From positions 1-50,553 of the forward strand of contig JAKAYT010000007.1 of the NCBI GenBank assembly GCA_021826685.1: a DNA stretch of 50,553 bases, read 5' to 3'. The first letter of the stretch is position 1. Every line of letters starts with the position of its first letter. The notes under the pieces were generated by a model. It was not told where the DNA came from and searched no databases. It was given only the letters and a program-made list of their open reading frames with translations. Source of the stretch: Thermoplasmata archaeon (lineage in GTDB: Archaea; Thermoplasmatota; Thermoplasmata; Lutacidiplasmatales; UBA184). This document shows, piece after piece, positions 16,757-25,621 of this stretch. The position numbers and the translations under genes are program-made.

Positions 16757-18184
16757 CTATAGGGGACGACCCGCGAGCGCCCACCGAAGGCCCTCGCGCG
16801 CGTCGCACGCGAGGCATTTTTCGAGCTTCGGCAGATCGAGGGGCAACTCTCCTTCGGGGGTGCCCAGCAGGGAGCCATCGATTGCCTCTTCCACCGCGTG
16901 GCCGCAGACCTCGGACCCACACCATGCGATGACCCGCACATGGACCGATCCGGCGAGCTCCCGGAGCGTCCGCGCGAGCGCGAACGCGGACCGGAACCGC
17001 GCCCGTGCGGCGTCGTAGAGCGTCGCGTCGTACTGCGCGAGGCGGCGATCGACCTCTTCTTCGAGCCGGTCGAGAGGGAACGATCCCCTGGTGCCCCGGC
17101 GGTCCGTGCAGGAGGCCTCCTTGCGCTCGAGTTCGCGCGCGCCGAGCTCGATCCGTAGCGGCACGCCCGCGAGCTCCCAGCGGTAGTACTTCGCTCCCGG
17201 GCGCTCGTCGCTCGTATCGACATGGACCCGACGTCCGTGCACGCGCAGCCGCCGCGCGGCCTCGTTCGCGAGTCCCACGGTGTCCGTCGTCGGCGAGCGA
17301 CCCGGTATCGGGACGATGACGACCTCGTACGGCGCGATCGACGTGGGGAAGGCCGCACCCTTCTCGTCGCCGTGGACCGCGACCACGGCCCCAATCAAGC
17401 GTTCGGAGAGGCCAAACGTCGTCTGGTGCACGTAGCTTTGGCTCCCGTCGGGAGCCTCGTAGCGGATCTCGTACGGCCGGGAGAAGTTCTCGCGATAGTG
17501 GTGGATGCTCCCGATCTGGAGGGTCCGGGCCTCCCCGACGGGGATGTCGAGCGCGATCGAGTAGTATGCCCCGGCGAACTTGTCCCAATCCGGCCGACGA
17601 ACGGCTACGTACGGCAGGCACAGGGCCTGGGCCATCTGCGCGAACGCCGCGAGGTTGGAGCGGACCCGCTGGGTCGCAAGGTCCTCCGTTGCCTGGCAGG
17701 TATGCTCCTCGAAGAAGTGGATCTCGCGCACGCGCAGGAACGGTCTCGTCGTCTTGGTCTCGTAGCGGAACGTATTGACGATCTGGTAGACGTTCAGCGG
17801 GAGGTCCTTGTGCGATCGGATCCAGATGGCGAAGATCGGGTACATCGCCGTCTCGCTGGTCGGTCGGAGAACGAGCGGGATTTCCAGGGCACTGGAGCCG
17901 CCCTTCGTGACCCAGTAGACCTCCGCCGAGAAGCCCTTGATGTGTTCGGCCTCCTTCTGGAACTCGGTCTCGGGAATCAGGGTCGGGAACTCGACCGGGG
18001 TCGAACCGGTCGCCTCGATCTCGCGGATCATGAGCTCGTCCAGGCGTCGGCGAGCTTGGAATCCGTAGGGAGTCCAGACATTCATGCCCTTGACCGGGTA
18101 GCGCTTGTCGGTGAGGTTCGCTGCCTCGACGACCGCGAGGTACCAGTCCATGAACGCGGCGCGCTTCTCCGGCAGGTCCGCCAT
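16757..18184 (-). CDS. proS: prolyl-tRNA synthetase, archaeal/eukaryotic type
   Basis: A 475-residue class II ProRS of the archaeal type, without the bacterial editing insertion. Motif 2 is within LRPTSETAMYPIFAIWIRSH and FRYETKTTRPFLRVREI (about 125-170), the TXE loop is at HTCQATEDLA, and motif 3 lies in HQTTFGLSERLIGAVV. The anticodon-binding domain follows (VVIVPIPG, about 288). The C-terminal zinc-binding region has Cys residues in WCGSEVCGHA and KCLACDA, as in archaeal enzymes. The gene has its own TATA box about 27 bases upstream, so the transcript is likely leaderless. Confidence 0.94.
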   Translation of the reverse strand: MADLPEKRAAFMDWYLAVVEAANLTDKRYPVKGMNVWTPYGFQARRRLDELMIREIEATGSTPVEFPTLIPETEFQKEAEHIKGFSAEVYWVTKGGSSALEIPLVLRPTSETAMYPIFAIWIRSHKDLPLNVYQIVNTFRYETKTTRPFLRVREIHFFEEHTCQATEDLATQRVRSNLAAFAQMAQALCLPYVAVRRPDWDKFAGAYYSIALDIPVGEARTLQIGSIHHYRENFSRPYEIRYEAPDGSQSYVHQTTFGLSERLIGAVVAVHGDEKGAAFPTSIAPYEVVIVPIPGRSPTTDTVGLANEAARRLRVHGRRVHVDTSDERPGAKYYRWELAGVPLRIELGARELERKEASCTDRRGTRGSFPLDRLEEEVDRRLAQYDATLYDAARARFRSAFALARTLRELAGSVHVRVIAWCGSEVCGHAVEEAIDGSLLGTPEGELPLDLPKLEKCLACDAREGLRWALAGRPL

Positions 18185-18210
18185 CGGTAGCGCCCTCAGG
18201 GGACGGGGGG

Positions 18211-18220
18211 CTCTATAACG
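18211..18220 (-). promoter_or_regulatory. TATA box of proS
   Basis: On the minus strand cgttatagag lies 27-36 bases before the proS ATG, the usual archaeal promoter distance for a leaderless transcript. Confidence 0.55.
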
Positions 18221-18316
18221 GTGCGCCGGCCCCCGGGAGATCCCCGGAACGGTCGCTCACGGGCGCTTCGGGATCACGCGAGGAATTAAGTCGAACTGCC
18301 GACATTCTAGGGCTCC

Positions 18317-19426
18317 ATGCGGCTGGTGGTCTGCGTCGACCGGGACGACGACCTCGGCCGGAAGGCCGGCATCCAAGGACCCGTGCTCGGCCGCGCGAGC
18401 GTGATCGAAGCGGCGACCCGGCTCGCCGTCGCCGACCCCGAGGACGCGGACCCGAACGCGATGTTCGCGGCGGTTCGGCTCTACGACGAGCTCATGGCCG
18501 CCGGGCAAGCGGCGGAGGTCTGCGTCCTCACGGGATCTCCGAAGGTCGGTCGGCTCTCCGACCAGGTGGTCGCGGAGCAATTCGACCTCGTGCTGCAGCA
18601 GGTGAAGGTCGACGGCGCGCACCTCGTGAGCGACGGAGCCGAGGACGAGTTCCTGTTCCCGATCCTCGCGTCGCGCATCCGCATCGACGGCGTACACCGC
18701 GTGTACATCCGCCAGAGCGCGAACATCGAGGGAACGTACTACATGGTGGTCCGGGCGCTCAAGGACCCGAAGCTCCGCTCGAAGACGATCCTTCCGCTCG
18801 CGCTCGTCCTGCTCGTCCTGGGCATCAGCGCGGGTGCCGGTCTCCTCGCATGGGGCGTGATCATCCTCGCGATCCTGCTCGGCATCTACCTCGTCTTCTG
18901 GACGTTCGATGTCGACGACGCGATCATCGACTCGATCCGCAGCGCTTCGACCGACCTGCGACAAGGGTCCGTGGCGTTCGGCTTCGGTCTCTTGGCGATT
19001 GGGATCGTCGCCGTCGGGTTCGACTCCGGTTACCGCTCGTACGCCCACCTGACCGGGCCGGCGCTCAATCACTTCCTGGCGTTCTTCAACTCCGCCGCCA
19101 TCTGGTGGATCGTCGGAGCTCTCGTCTGGGAGGTGGGCCGCGCCCTGCGGCGCTACCTCGTGCGCGACCGGTTCCCCCGGTCGTTCTTCGTCGCCACGAC
19201 CTCGATCCTCGGGGTGGGTGCGCTGGCCTACGGAGTGATCTCGCTCTTGGAGTACCTCCAAGGGATCGGGGGCATCACCTTCGGAGGGCTCCCGACGCTC
19301 CCGATGAGCGTCCTCGTGATCGCCGGAGGGCTGGGGCTCGGCATCGGTGCCGGGATCCTACAGCAACGCCTGCGTGCGAACGTCGGCACCTCGGTGCCCG
19401 AGCCGAGTTCGAGCCAAGGTGTCTGA
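18317..19426 (+). CDS. DUF373 family membrane protein
   Basis: A 369-residue member of the archaeal DUF373 family, of unknown function. It opens with the family signature RLVVCVDRDDDLGRKAGI, followed by GPVLGRASVIEAATRLA and a soluble domain to about residue 150. Then six to seven hydrophobic helices run to about 345. The soluble part contains CVLTGSPKVG and a conserved SDGAEDEF stretch. A TATA-like aattaag lies about 28 bases before the ATG. Its stop codon abuts, without a gap, that of the convergent phosphoribosyltransferase. Confidence 0.88.
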   Translation: MRLVVCVDRDDDLGRKAGIQGPVLGRASVIEAATRLAVADPEDADPNAMFAAVRLYDELMAAGQAAEVCVLTGSPKVGRLSDQVVAEQFDLVLQQVKVDGAHLVSDGAEDEFLFPILASRIRIDGVHRVYIRQSANIEGTYYMVVRALKDPKLRSKTILPLALVLLVLGISAGAGLLAWGVIILAILLGIYLVFWTFDVDDAIIDSIRSASTDLRQGSVAFGFGLLAIGIVAVGFDSGYRSYAHLTGPALNHFLAFFNSAAIWWIVGALVWEVGRALRRYLVRDRFPRSFFVATTSILGVGALAYGVISLLEYLQGIGGITFGGLPTLPMSVLVIAGGLGLGIGAGILQQRLRANVGTSVPEPSSSQGV

Positions 19427-20035
19427 CTAGGGACGGGCGTTCCAGCGAGCGAGCTCGTCGAGGTCTTGGGGCGGGACGTCCCACCCGCACCTCTCGCGCA
19501 GCACGGCCCGCACGCGGTCCGGGTCGACTCCCCGAGCGCGCTCGGCGAGGCTGGCGAGGTCCTCCCAATAGTTCCATGGAAACACGACCCACACCCAGGA
19601 CTCTTTCGGGATCTCCTCGCCGAAATAGTCCGGCCGGAATTTGGAGTGCGAGATGTGAAGGAACGCCGCGGTCTCGGCCCGGGCCGGTCGGCCTTCCCGG
19701 ACCCGTGCGAGGGCCAACTCGAGGCTCTCTCCGGTATCGGTGATGTCGTCGACGACGAGCACCTGTTGGCCCTCGACCGGACCTGAGGGCCCCTCCGTCA
19801 CTTCGGCCTTGCCCGAGGGGGTCGCGGTCACCCCCCAGTGCTGGGCCCTCAGGCTGTAGACTCGCTTGACGCCGAGACGATCGGCGAGCAGCCGGGCCGG
19901 GACCCAGCCTCCGCGCGTCAACCCGACGATCGTATCGGGGCGTCGACCCGCGGCGAGGATCTGCTCGCCGACCCGGTCGGCCCAACGGTCCACGTCTTCC
20001 CACGTCGAGACGCGGCAGCGGGGGAAATCGACCAT
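19427..20035 (-). CDS. phosphoribosyltransferase (Gpt/HPRT-like)
   Basis: A 202-residue type I phosphoribosyltransferase. The PRPP-binding loop is VLVVDDITDTGESL (about 90-103). An N-terminal GLTRGGWVPARLLADRLG (about 38-55) supplies the pyrophosphate-binding turn, and WVVFPWNYWED near 150 is typical of archaeal and bacterial xanthine-guanine/hypoxanthine salvage enzymes. It most likely makes a purine nucleotide from a free base, although members of this group have also been annotated as regulators. The next gene upstream on this strand, glutamate dehydrogenase, ends 10 bases before it, so readthrough is possible. Confidence 0.85.
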   Translation of the reverse strand: MVDFPRCRVSTWEDVDRWADRVGEQILAAGRRPDTIVGLTRGGWVPARLLADRLGVKRVYSLRAQHWGVTATPSGKAEVTEGPSGPVEGQQVLVVDDITDTGESLELALARVREGRPARAETAAFLHISHSKFRPDYFGEEIPKESWVWVVFPWNYWEDLASLAERARGVDPDRVRAVLRERCGWDVPPQDLDELARWNARP

Positions 20036-20045
20036 CGGTCCGGAT

Positions 20046-21308
20046 CTACGGGTAGATGCCGCGGATCCGGATCGCGTCCACGACGCGCTGGATGGCGAGG
20101 AGGTAGGCTCCCGTCCGGTTGTGGACCGAGTGCGCCTTCGCCTGCTTGCGCATGTCCGCGTACGACCCGACCATCACGCGCTCGAGACGCTGGTTGACCT
20201 CGTCGAGCGTCCAGAAGAACCCTTGCAGGTCCTGGGCCCACTCGAAGTAGCTGACCGTCACCCCGCCCGCGTTCGCGAGGATGTCGGGAAGCACGGTAAC
20301 GCCCTTCTGGAACAGGATCGTATCCGCTTCGGGGAGCGTCGGGCCGTTCGCGGCCTCCGCGACGATCTTCGCCTGTACCTTGTCGGCGTTCTTGGCCGAG
20401 AGCTGGTTCTCGAGCGCCGCCGGGATGAGCACATCGCACTTCATCGTAAGGATCTCCTCGTTGGCGATGGGCTTCGAGCCGGGGAACCCGATCACCGAGC
20501 CCGTCTTCCGCTTGTGCTCATCGACCGCGTGAGGGTTCAGTCCGTCGGGGTTCGTGATCCCACCCTTCGTGTCCGAGACCGCGACGATCTTGGTCCCCTG
20601 CTCGTCGGCGAGGATCTTGGACGCGACGCTACCCGCGTTCCCGAATCCTTGGATCGCGACCGACGCGCCCTTGAGCTTGAGGCCGAGCTCTTTCGCGGCC
20701 TCACGGACCACGTAGGAGCATCCCCGCCCGGTGGCCTCCCCGCGCCCCTCGCTGCCGCCGATGCTAATCGGCTTTCCGGTGACGACGCCGGGGACGCTGT
20801 AGCCCTTCTGCATCGAGAACGTATCCATGATCCAGGCCATCGTCTGCGAGTCGGTGTAGACGTCCGGGGCCGGAATGTCGACCTCGGGCCCGATGATCGG
20901 CGCAATTTCGCTCGCGTAGCGGCGGGTCAGGCGCTCGAGCTCGCCGATGCTCATGTGCTTGGGATCGCAGATGACCCCGCCCTTGGCGCCTCCGTAGGGG
21001 ATGTTGACGACCGCGCACTTCCACGTCATCCAGGCGGCCAGCGCCCGTACCTCGTCCAGCGTGACCTGCGGATGGTAGCGGATCCCACCCTTCGTGGGTC
21101 CCCGGGCCATGTTGTACTGGACGCGGTATCCGGTGTAGACCCGGAACGATCCGTCGTCCATCCGGACCGGGAAGTTCACCGTGAGCTCGCGCTTCGGCAT
21201 CTTGAGCACTTCGCGGACTCCGCCGTTCAGGTGCAGCAGATCGGCGACGATGTCGACTTGACGCTGGGCGGTTTCGAACGGATTCACAGCCGGTGATTGG
21301 TTAGCCAT
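20046..21308 (-). CDS. gdhA: glutamate dehydrogenase (Glu/Leu/Phe/Val family)
   Basis: A 420-residue oxidative deamination enzyme linking glutamate and 2-oxoglutarate. Substrate-binding features include GPTKGGIRYHP (about 73-83), the catalytic-lysine region NIPYGGAKGGV (about 107-117), DVYTDSQTMAWIMD, EATGRG and the dinucleotide fold IQGFGNAGS (about 224-232). ANGPTLPEAD and NAGGVTVSYFEW complete the pattern. The ORF-track start is a TTG; the ATG five codons inside is preferred because a perfect GGAGG lies about 9 bases before it. Cofactor preference cannot be read with confidence. Confidence 0.93.
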   Translation of the reverse strand: MANQSPAVNPFETAQRQVDIVADLLHLNGGVREVLKMPKRELTVNFPVRMDDGSFRVYTGYRVQYNMARGPTKGGIRYHPQVTLDEVRALAAWMTWKCAVVNIPYGGAKGGVICDPKHMSIGELERLTRRYASEIAPIIGPEVDIPAPDVYTDSQTMAWIMDTFSMQKGYSVPGVVTGKPISIGGSEGRGEATGRGCSYVVREAAKELGLKLKGASVAIQGFGNAGSVASKILADEQGTKIVAVSDTKGGITNPDGLNPHAVDEHKRKTGSVIGFPGSKPIANEEILTMKCDVLIPAALENQLSAKNADKVQAKIVAEAANGPTLPEADTILFQKGVTVLPDILANAGGVTVSYFEWAQDLQGFFWTLDEVNQRLERVMVGSYADMRKQAKAHSVHNRTGAYLLAIQRVVDAIRIRGIYP

Positions 21309-21316
21309 TCTAGGTT

Positions 21317-21321
21317 CCTCC
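21317..21321 (-). promoter_or_regulatory. strong ribosome-binding site of gdhA
   Basis: On the minus strand GGAGG lies 8-9 bases before the ATG at 21308. It is one of the few clear Shine-Dalgarno sites in the window and decides the start between TTG and ATG. Confidence 0.6.
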
Positions 21322-21370
21322 AAGGAACGACGCGCGACCCGGCGGGGCGTACATGAGCCTGACGAACGCC

Positions 21371-21387
21371 GTGCTAGTGCTTAGCAC
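21371..21387. repeat. inverted repeat at the thiL stop codon
   Basis: GTGCTA-GTGCT-TAGCAC is a perfect 6-bp inverted repeat with a 5-base spacer. It contains the thiL stop codon and lies about 65 bases upstream of gdhA. It could be an operator for gdhA or part of a termination signal for thiL, or it could be chance. Confidence 0.35.
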
Positions 21388-22387
21388 CGCGACGGGATCG
21401 CCGCCGTCTCTCCTCAGCCCCGGCCGCAAACGGATCCCATCCGGCACGGGGTAGTCTCACCCTTTGTCCCTCAAGCTCGAGGTACGCTCCCCGCCCGGGT
21501 TCGATCCGTCCGATCCGCGTGGCCCATCGTGCGGCGACCTTCGCGTCGGCCCGGGGGACCGCGGCGAGCAGCTCGTAATCCCCACCGTAGAACGCATCCC
21601 TTCTCCATTCCGGGTTCGTGGCATCGGGCGCTCCCAGCGTTCGGTCCCACGGGAGGCGGTCTGCTTCGAGGACCACCCGCACGTGGCTCGCGCCGGATAG
21701 GAGCCACGCCCCCTCCGCCAGCCCGTCGGAAGTATCGAGCATCGCATGGGCGACCGCGGCAAGCCCGACACCCTCGTCCAGCCGGGGACGGACCTCGAGA
21801 AGCCGCCTCAGTAGCCGATCGGTGGGATGCGCGCGGGAGCGCCACAGATCGCGGAACGCAGCGCCTCCCCGCCCTACCGTACCCGTAGTGAAGAGCCAAT
21901 CTCCGGCGCGCGCAGCGGTACGTGGCGCGAGGTGGCGCCGATCGCCCCAGGAAAGGACGGTGCTGACGACCGCGCGCCGATCCGAGGACTTCGTATCGCC
22001 CCCGACGAGGCGCGCCCCAACCGCGCGGGCCGCCGCCTCTGCCCCTCGGGCGACCTCCTCGGGCCATCGGTGCGGAGTCTCGGGCGGGATCAGCAATGCG
22101 AGCAGGACGGCGGCCGGTCGACTTCCCTTCGCGGCCGCGTCGGAGAGGCTGACCTGAACCGCGGCTCGGCCCACATCGCGCGGAGGACTCCCGCGAAGGA
22201 AGTGCGTCCCTTCCACCAAAGAATCGACCTTGAGGACCGCCACCCGTCCAGGGGGCGGGACGATGGCGGCCGCGTCATCGCCGATCGGGAGCAGCCCCTC
22301 TCGACCCGCGATCAGGTGACGCGCGAGCCAGCGGTGGAAGCCCCGCTCGGAGAACGGGCGGTGGCGTTCCGTAGCCGTCCTCCTCAC
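21374..22387 (-). CDS. thiL: thiamine-monophosphate kinase ThiL
   Basis: A 337-residue PurM/ThiL-fold kinase that phosphorylates thiamine monophosphate to thiamine diphosphate. Key motifs are LPIGDDAAAIV near residue 33, VDSLVEGTHFLRG near 53, VSLSDAAAKGSRPAAVLLAL near 75, VGGDTKSS (about 125), GDWLFTTGTVG and MLDTSDGLAEGAWLL near 235. A GTG at 22387 is chosen as start because it gives the normal family N-terminus and lies 20 bases after the acyl-CoA dehydrogenase stop. The ORF track extends 33 codons further into that gene. A related PurM-fold enzyme is the only serious alternative. Confidence 0.85.
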   Translation of the reverse strand: MRRTATERHRPFSERGFHRWLARHLIAGREGLLPIGDDAAAIVPPPGRVAVLKVDSLVEGTHFLRGSPPRDVGRAAVQVSLSDAAAKGSRPAAVLLALLIPPETPHRWPEEVARGAEAAARAVGARLVGGDTKSSDRRAVVSTVLSWGDRRHLAPRTAARAGDWLFTTGTVGRGGAAFRDLWRSRAHPTDRLLRRLLEVRPRLDEGVGLAAVAHAMLDTSDGLAEGAWLLSGASHVRVVLEADRLPWDRTLGAPDATNPEWRRDAFYGGDYELLAAVPRADAKVAARWATRIGRIEPGRGAYLELEGQRVRLPRAGWDPFAAGAEERRRRSRRGAKH

Positions 22388-22406
22388 GGACCTTGGTACC
22401 GGGGCC

Positions 22407-23594
22407 TTAGCGATAGGGAACGAAGTCGCGGCCCAGGAGCTCTCTTCCCAGGATGATCCGCATGATGTTGAGCCCGCCTTCGGCACCGACCAAGTAGCTC
22501 ATGATTCCACGGAGCCCGAGCTCGAGACCCACCTCCTTGGTGTAACCGGCAGCGCCGTGCCACATCATCACCCGCTTGACGCACTCGAAGGCGATCTGTG
22601 GAGCGGCGAGCTTCACGCTCGCGACCGCCTTATCGACCTCCGAGCGGTGCGACGCGTCCCCGCGGAGCGTGTAGCGGTCCAGCAACCACGCGGCGCGACG
22701 GCACTGCCACTTCACGGCCTCCACCTGGGTGTACAGGTCCACGAGCTCGAACTGGGGTCCCTCGAACTTCCCGAGCCGCGCGCCGAAGACTTCGCGCTGC
22801 TGGAGATAGGCCGTCCCAATCTCGAGGGCGCGTTCGGCGGCCCCGACGCACGCGGCGCTCACGAACGTGCGCGCGACGCTGAACCCTTCCATTGCGTAGT
22901 CGAACCCCCGGCCCTCGCTCCCGATCAGGAAGCGCTCCGGGACCCGAACGTCGTCGTAGGTGAGGCCTCCCGTGGAGATCCCCATCCGCCCCATGTTGTC
23001 GAACTTCTGCGTGGAGAGGCGGTCGGACCGAGTGGGAACGTAGAGGAAATTGAATCCGTTCGTCGCGCGGGTCAGGGTCAGGTGGCCCCCACCGAGCCGC
23101 TTCGCCTCCTCGACGCCGGAGACGAACGCCTTCTCCCCGCGAACGACGAACTCGCCCGCGTCGCGACGGGACTGCGTGCGCATGTGGGCGAGATCGCTTC
23201 CTCCCGTCGGCTCCGTGGAGGCGATCCCGAGGAACGCCTTCCCCGCGCATACGGGCGGGAGGATCTCCGCCTTCGCCGTTTCGGTGCCGTGACGGTCGAG
23301 GACGTAGCCCCATCCCGCCTCGAGCAGGAAGAACACGGCCGTCGCCATCGAGAAATCCCCGCGGCCGATCTCTTCGGCGGCGAGCTCCGTCAGGCTCGCG
23401 CTCGCGCCCATGCCTCCGTACTCGGTCGACACCGGCATCGCGAGCAGCCCGAGGTGCGCCATTCCGCCGAGGACGTCGTCCGGGATCCTCCCGGTCGTGT
23501 CGATCTCCCGTTCTCGGGCGCGTAGGACGCGATCCCCGAACTGTCGGACCGCGGTCTGGAACGCCTGCTCCTCGTCGCTGAGTTCGAAGTCCAT
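22407..23594 (-). CDS. acyl-CoA dehydrogenase
   Basis: A 395-residue flavoprotein that introduces a double bond into an acyl-CoA and passes electrons to ETF. All three domains are present: the N-terminal helices with LAMPVSTEYGGMGAS (about 50-64), the middle beta domain with IASTEPTGGSDLAHMRT (about 123-139) and KFDNMGRMGISTGGLTYDDVRVP, and the C-terminal domain with GAAGYTKEVGLELGLRGIM. The catalytic-base Glu appears to lie in GAEGGLNIMRIILGREL, where the usual EGT is EGG. Substrate class is unknown. No ETF or beta-oxidation partner is adjacent; the downstream thiL is probably cotranscribed. Confidence 0.9.
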   Translation of the reverse strand: MDFELSDEEQAFQTAVRQFGDRVLRAREREIDTTGRIPDDVLGGMAHLGLLAMPVSTEYGGMGASASLTELAAEEIGRGDFSMATAVFFLLEAGWGYVLDRHGTETAKAEILPPVCAGKAFLGIASTEPTGGSDLAHMRTQSRRDAGEFVVRGEKAFVSGVEEAKRLGGGHLTLTRATNGFNFLYVPTRSDRLSTQKFDNMGRMGISTGGLTYDDVRVPERFLIGSEGRGFDYAMEGFSVARTFVSAACVGAAERALEIGTAYLQQREVFGARLGKFEGPQFELVDLYTQVEAVKWQCRRAAWLLDRYTLRGDASHRSEVDKAVASVKLAAPQIAFECVKRVMMWHGAAGYTKEVGLELGLRGIMSYLVGAEGGLNIMRIILGRELLGRDFVPYR

Positions 23595-23682
23595 GAACGT
23601 TCCGTCGAGGACGGTTGCTCCTTGGAAAAAGGATGCGGTGGCCGAGGGATGGGCCCCTTCGCCCGGATGCGCCCGGCAAGTC

Positions 23683-23690
23683 CTTTATGC
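23683..23690 (+). promoter_or_regulatory. TATA box of gap
   Basis: The sequence ctttatgc is centred about 27 bases before the GTG at 23713. This spacing favours that GTG over the in-frame GTG at 23701 as a leaderless start. Confidence 0.5.
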
Positions 23691-23712
23691 CGATGGGACG
23701 GTGCGCGGCGAC

Positions 23713-24765
23713 GTGCCGAAGCGGGTGCGGGTCGGGGTCAACGGCTACGGAACGATCGGGAAGCGCGTGGCCGACGCAGTCGTCAAGCAGCCCGACATGG
23801 AACTCGTCGGAGTGGCCAAGACGCGGCCGAGCTTCGAGGCAGAGCGGGCGGTCGCCAAGGGCTACCGGCTGTTCGTGACCGGTGGAGGGGATCCCGGCGC
23901 TTTCGAGAAGGTGGGCCTTCCCGTCGCGGGCACGCTGGACGCGCTGCTAGCGGAGGTCGACGTGATCGTCGACGCCTCGCCGGACAAGATAGGCCGGGAG
24001 AACGCGGCGCGGTACCGTTCCGCCGGAGTGCGCGCGGTGTTCCAAGGAGGCGAGAAGTCCGATGTCGCGGAAGCGTCGTTCAACGCGATGGCGAACTACC
24101 GCGCCGGGGAGGGAAAGCGCTCGCTTCGCGTCGTCAGCTGCAACACCACGGGCCTCGCGCGCGCGGCCGCCGTGATCGACCGGGCCTGGGGCGTAGAGCG
24201 CTGGGAGGCGACGCTCGTCCGACGGGCTGCGGACCCCTCCGAGACGAACCGGGGCCCGATCAACGGGATCCTTCCCACGTTCCAGATGCCGTCCCACCAC
24301 GGACCGGACGTTCGAACGGTGTTGGAGGACCTGCCGATCACTACGCTCGCCGTGGTCGTCCCTACGACCCTAATGCACGTCCATGTGAACCGGGTCCGCC
24401 TGCGACACCCTCCGGCCAGCGCGGCCGACATCGTGGCCCGTCTTCGAGTGACTCCCCGTTTCCGGGTCTTCCGTTCTTGGGAACGCGCGGACGGGACCCC
24501 GCAGGTCATGGAGTTCGGGCGGGACCGGGGGCTCGGGCACAATGACGTCATGGAGAACGTGCTGTGGGAGGCCGGCCTAGGTCTGGACGGCCCGGAGCTC
24601 CACTTTTTCCAAGGGGTCCACCAAGAATCCGTGGTCGTCCCGGAGAACATCGACGCGATCCGCTCGATGTTCGGCCTGGCGGCGGATGCCGAGGAATCGA
24701 TACGGATGACGGACGCGGCGCTGGGCCTCCCTCCGCCGGATACGCGACCCACAAGCATGAAATAA
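23713..24765 (+). CDS. gap: type II glyceraldehyde-3-phosphate dehydrogenase
   Basis: A 350-residue archaeal GAPDH, phosphorylating, using NAD(P). The cofactor fold opens with VRVGVNGYGTIGKRVADAV. The catalytic Cys is in VVSCNTTGLARAA (about 138-150), followed by the archaeal signatures VRRAADPSETNRGPINGILP and PSHHGPDVRTVLEDLP. Later landmarks are TTLMHVHVNRV and WEAGLGLDGPELHFFQGVHQESVVVPENIDA. The ORF-track entry starts about 100 codons too early, inside the antisense of the acyl-CoA dehydrogenase gene. Two in-frame GTG codons (23701 and 23713) are possible starts; TATA spacing favours the second. Confidence 0.93.
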   Translation: MPKRVRVGVNGYGTIGKRVADAVVKQPDMELVGVAKTRPSFEAERAVAKGYRLFVTGGGDPGAFEKVGLPVAGTLDALLAEVDVIVDASPDKIGRENAARYRSAGVRAVFQGGEKSDVAEASFNAMANYRAGEGKRSLRVVSCNTTGLARAAAVIDRAWGVERWEATLVRRAADPSETNRGPINGILPTFQMPSHHGPDVRTVLEDLPITTLAVVVPTTLMHVHVNRVRLRHPPASAADIVARLRVTPRFRVFRSWERADGTPQVMEFGRDRGLGHNDVMENVLWEAGLGLDGPELHFFQGVHQESVVVPENIDAIRSMFGLAADAEESIRMTDAALGLPPPDTRPTSMK

Positions 24766-24789
24766 CATGCGCAAGTCGGCACGCTCTGA

Positions 24790-25419
24790 ATGTACTACTT
24801 AGACCGGCGCACCGACGTAGTTCGGGTGCCCCCCGCCCGCCTAGGCTCCGAGATCGAGGGGGTCCTGACCGAACTCGCGCAGCAGCAGTTCGAGGGGAAG
24901 CTCGTGGACGGCTCGAACCTCACCGTCCTGATACGGGACGTCAAACCCGTCGGAGAGGGGCACATCATCCACGGGGACGGCGGTGTCTATCAAGAGGTCG
25001 AGTACACGGCGTTGTTCTTCCGGCCCGAACTCCAGGAGGTCGTTGAGGGGTCCCTCGTCGAGATTCGGAAGTTCGGAGCGTTCGTTCGGTTCGGCCCGCT
25101 GGACGGCCTGCTCCACGTCTCTCAGATCATGGACGACCGGGTGAACATCGACGAGCACAACCAGCGGCTCGTCGGCGTCGAGACCAAGCGTGACCTCAAG
25201 GTCGGCTACAAAGTACGCGCCCGGATCGTGTCGCTCTCCCTTTCCGAGATCTCTCCGCGCGACAGCCGCATCGGCCTCACGATGCGCCAGCCCGGACTGG
25301 GCCGCCTCGAGTGGATCGTCGAGGCCCACAAGAAGGCCGAAGAACGCACGGGCAAGAAAGCCCCGTCCAAGAAGGGGACCCCGACCGCGCCAAAGGCGGC
25401 CGCCAAGGCTGCACAGTGA
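24790..25419 (+). CDS. rpoE: RNA polymerase subunit Rpo7 (E')
   Basis: A 209-residue counterpart of eukaryotic Rpb7, forming the polymerase stalk with Rpo4. The N-terminal domain (MYYLDRRTDVVRVPPARLG) ends near residue 80. The S1 domain follows (VEGSLVEIRKFGAFVRFGPLDGLLHVSQI, about 86-114). The C-terminus carries about 25 extra Lys/Ala/Pro residues. It has its own TATA-like aaataac overlapping the end of gap. It leads a cluster with spt4, DPCK, rps24e and rps27ae that is widely conserved in Archaea. Confidence 0.95.
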   Translation: MYYLDRRTDVVRVPPARLGSEIEGVLTELAQQQFEGKLVDGSNLTVLIRDVKPVGEGHIIHGDGGVYQEVEYTALFFRPELQEVVEGSLVEIRKFGAFVRFGPLDGLLHVSQIMDDRVNIDEHNQRLVGVETKRDLKVGYKVRARIVSLSLSEISPRDSRIGLTMRQPGLGRLEWIVEAHKKAEERTGKKAPSKKGTPTAPKAAAKAAQ

Positions 25420-25432
25420 AGGTACCACTACT

Positions 25433-25621
25433 ATGATGAACCTACGAGCCTGCAAGACCTGCCACTCGATCACCGATCAAGCGACGAAGTGCCCCCGCTG
25501 CGGAGGCGAGGTCTCCCGCGAGTGGCAAGGGTACCTGGTCGTCATCGACCCGGAAAAGTCGGAGATCGCCCGTAAGATGGGGATCCATGCCGCGGGACGC
25601 TACGCGCTCCGCGTCAAGTGA
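25433..25621 (+). CDS. spt4: transcription elongation factor Spt4
   Basis: A 62-residue zinc-ribbon protein also called RNA polymerase subunit E''. It binds Spt5 and raises polymerase processivity. The zinc site is CKTCHSI and CPRCGGE (residues 7-26), followed by the typical SREWQGYLVVIDPEKSEIA and the C-terminal IHAAGRYALRV. The first of two tandem ATG codons, 13 bases after rpoE, is used. Its last 35 bases overlap the next gene. The longer ORF-track entry in this frame begins inside rpoE and is not the gene. Confidence 0.93.
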   Translation: MMNLRACKTCHSITDQATKCPRCGGEVSREWQGYLVVIDPEKSEIARKMGIHAAGRYALRVK

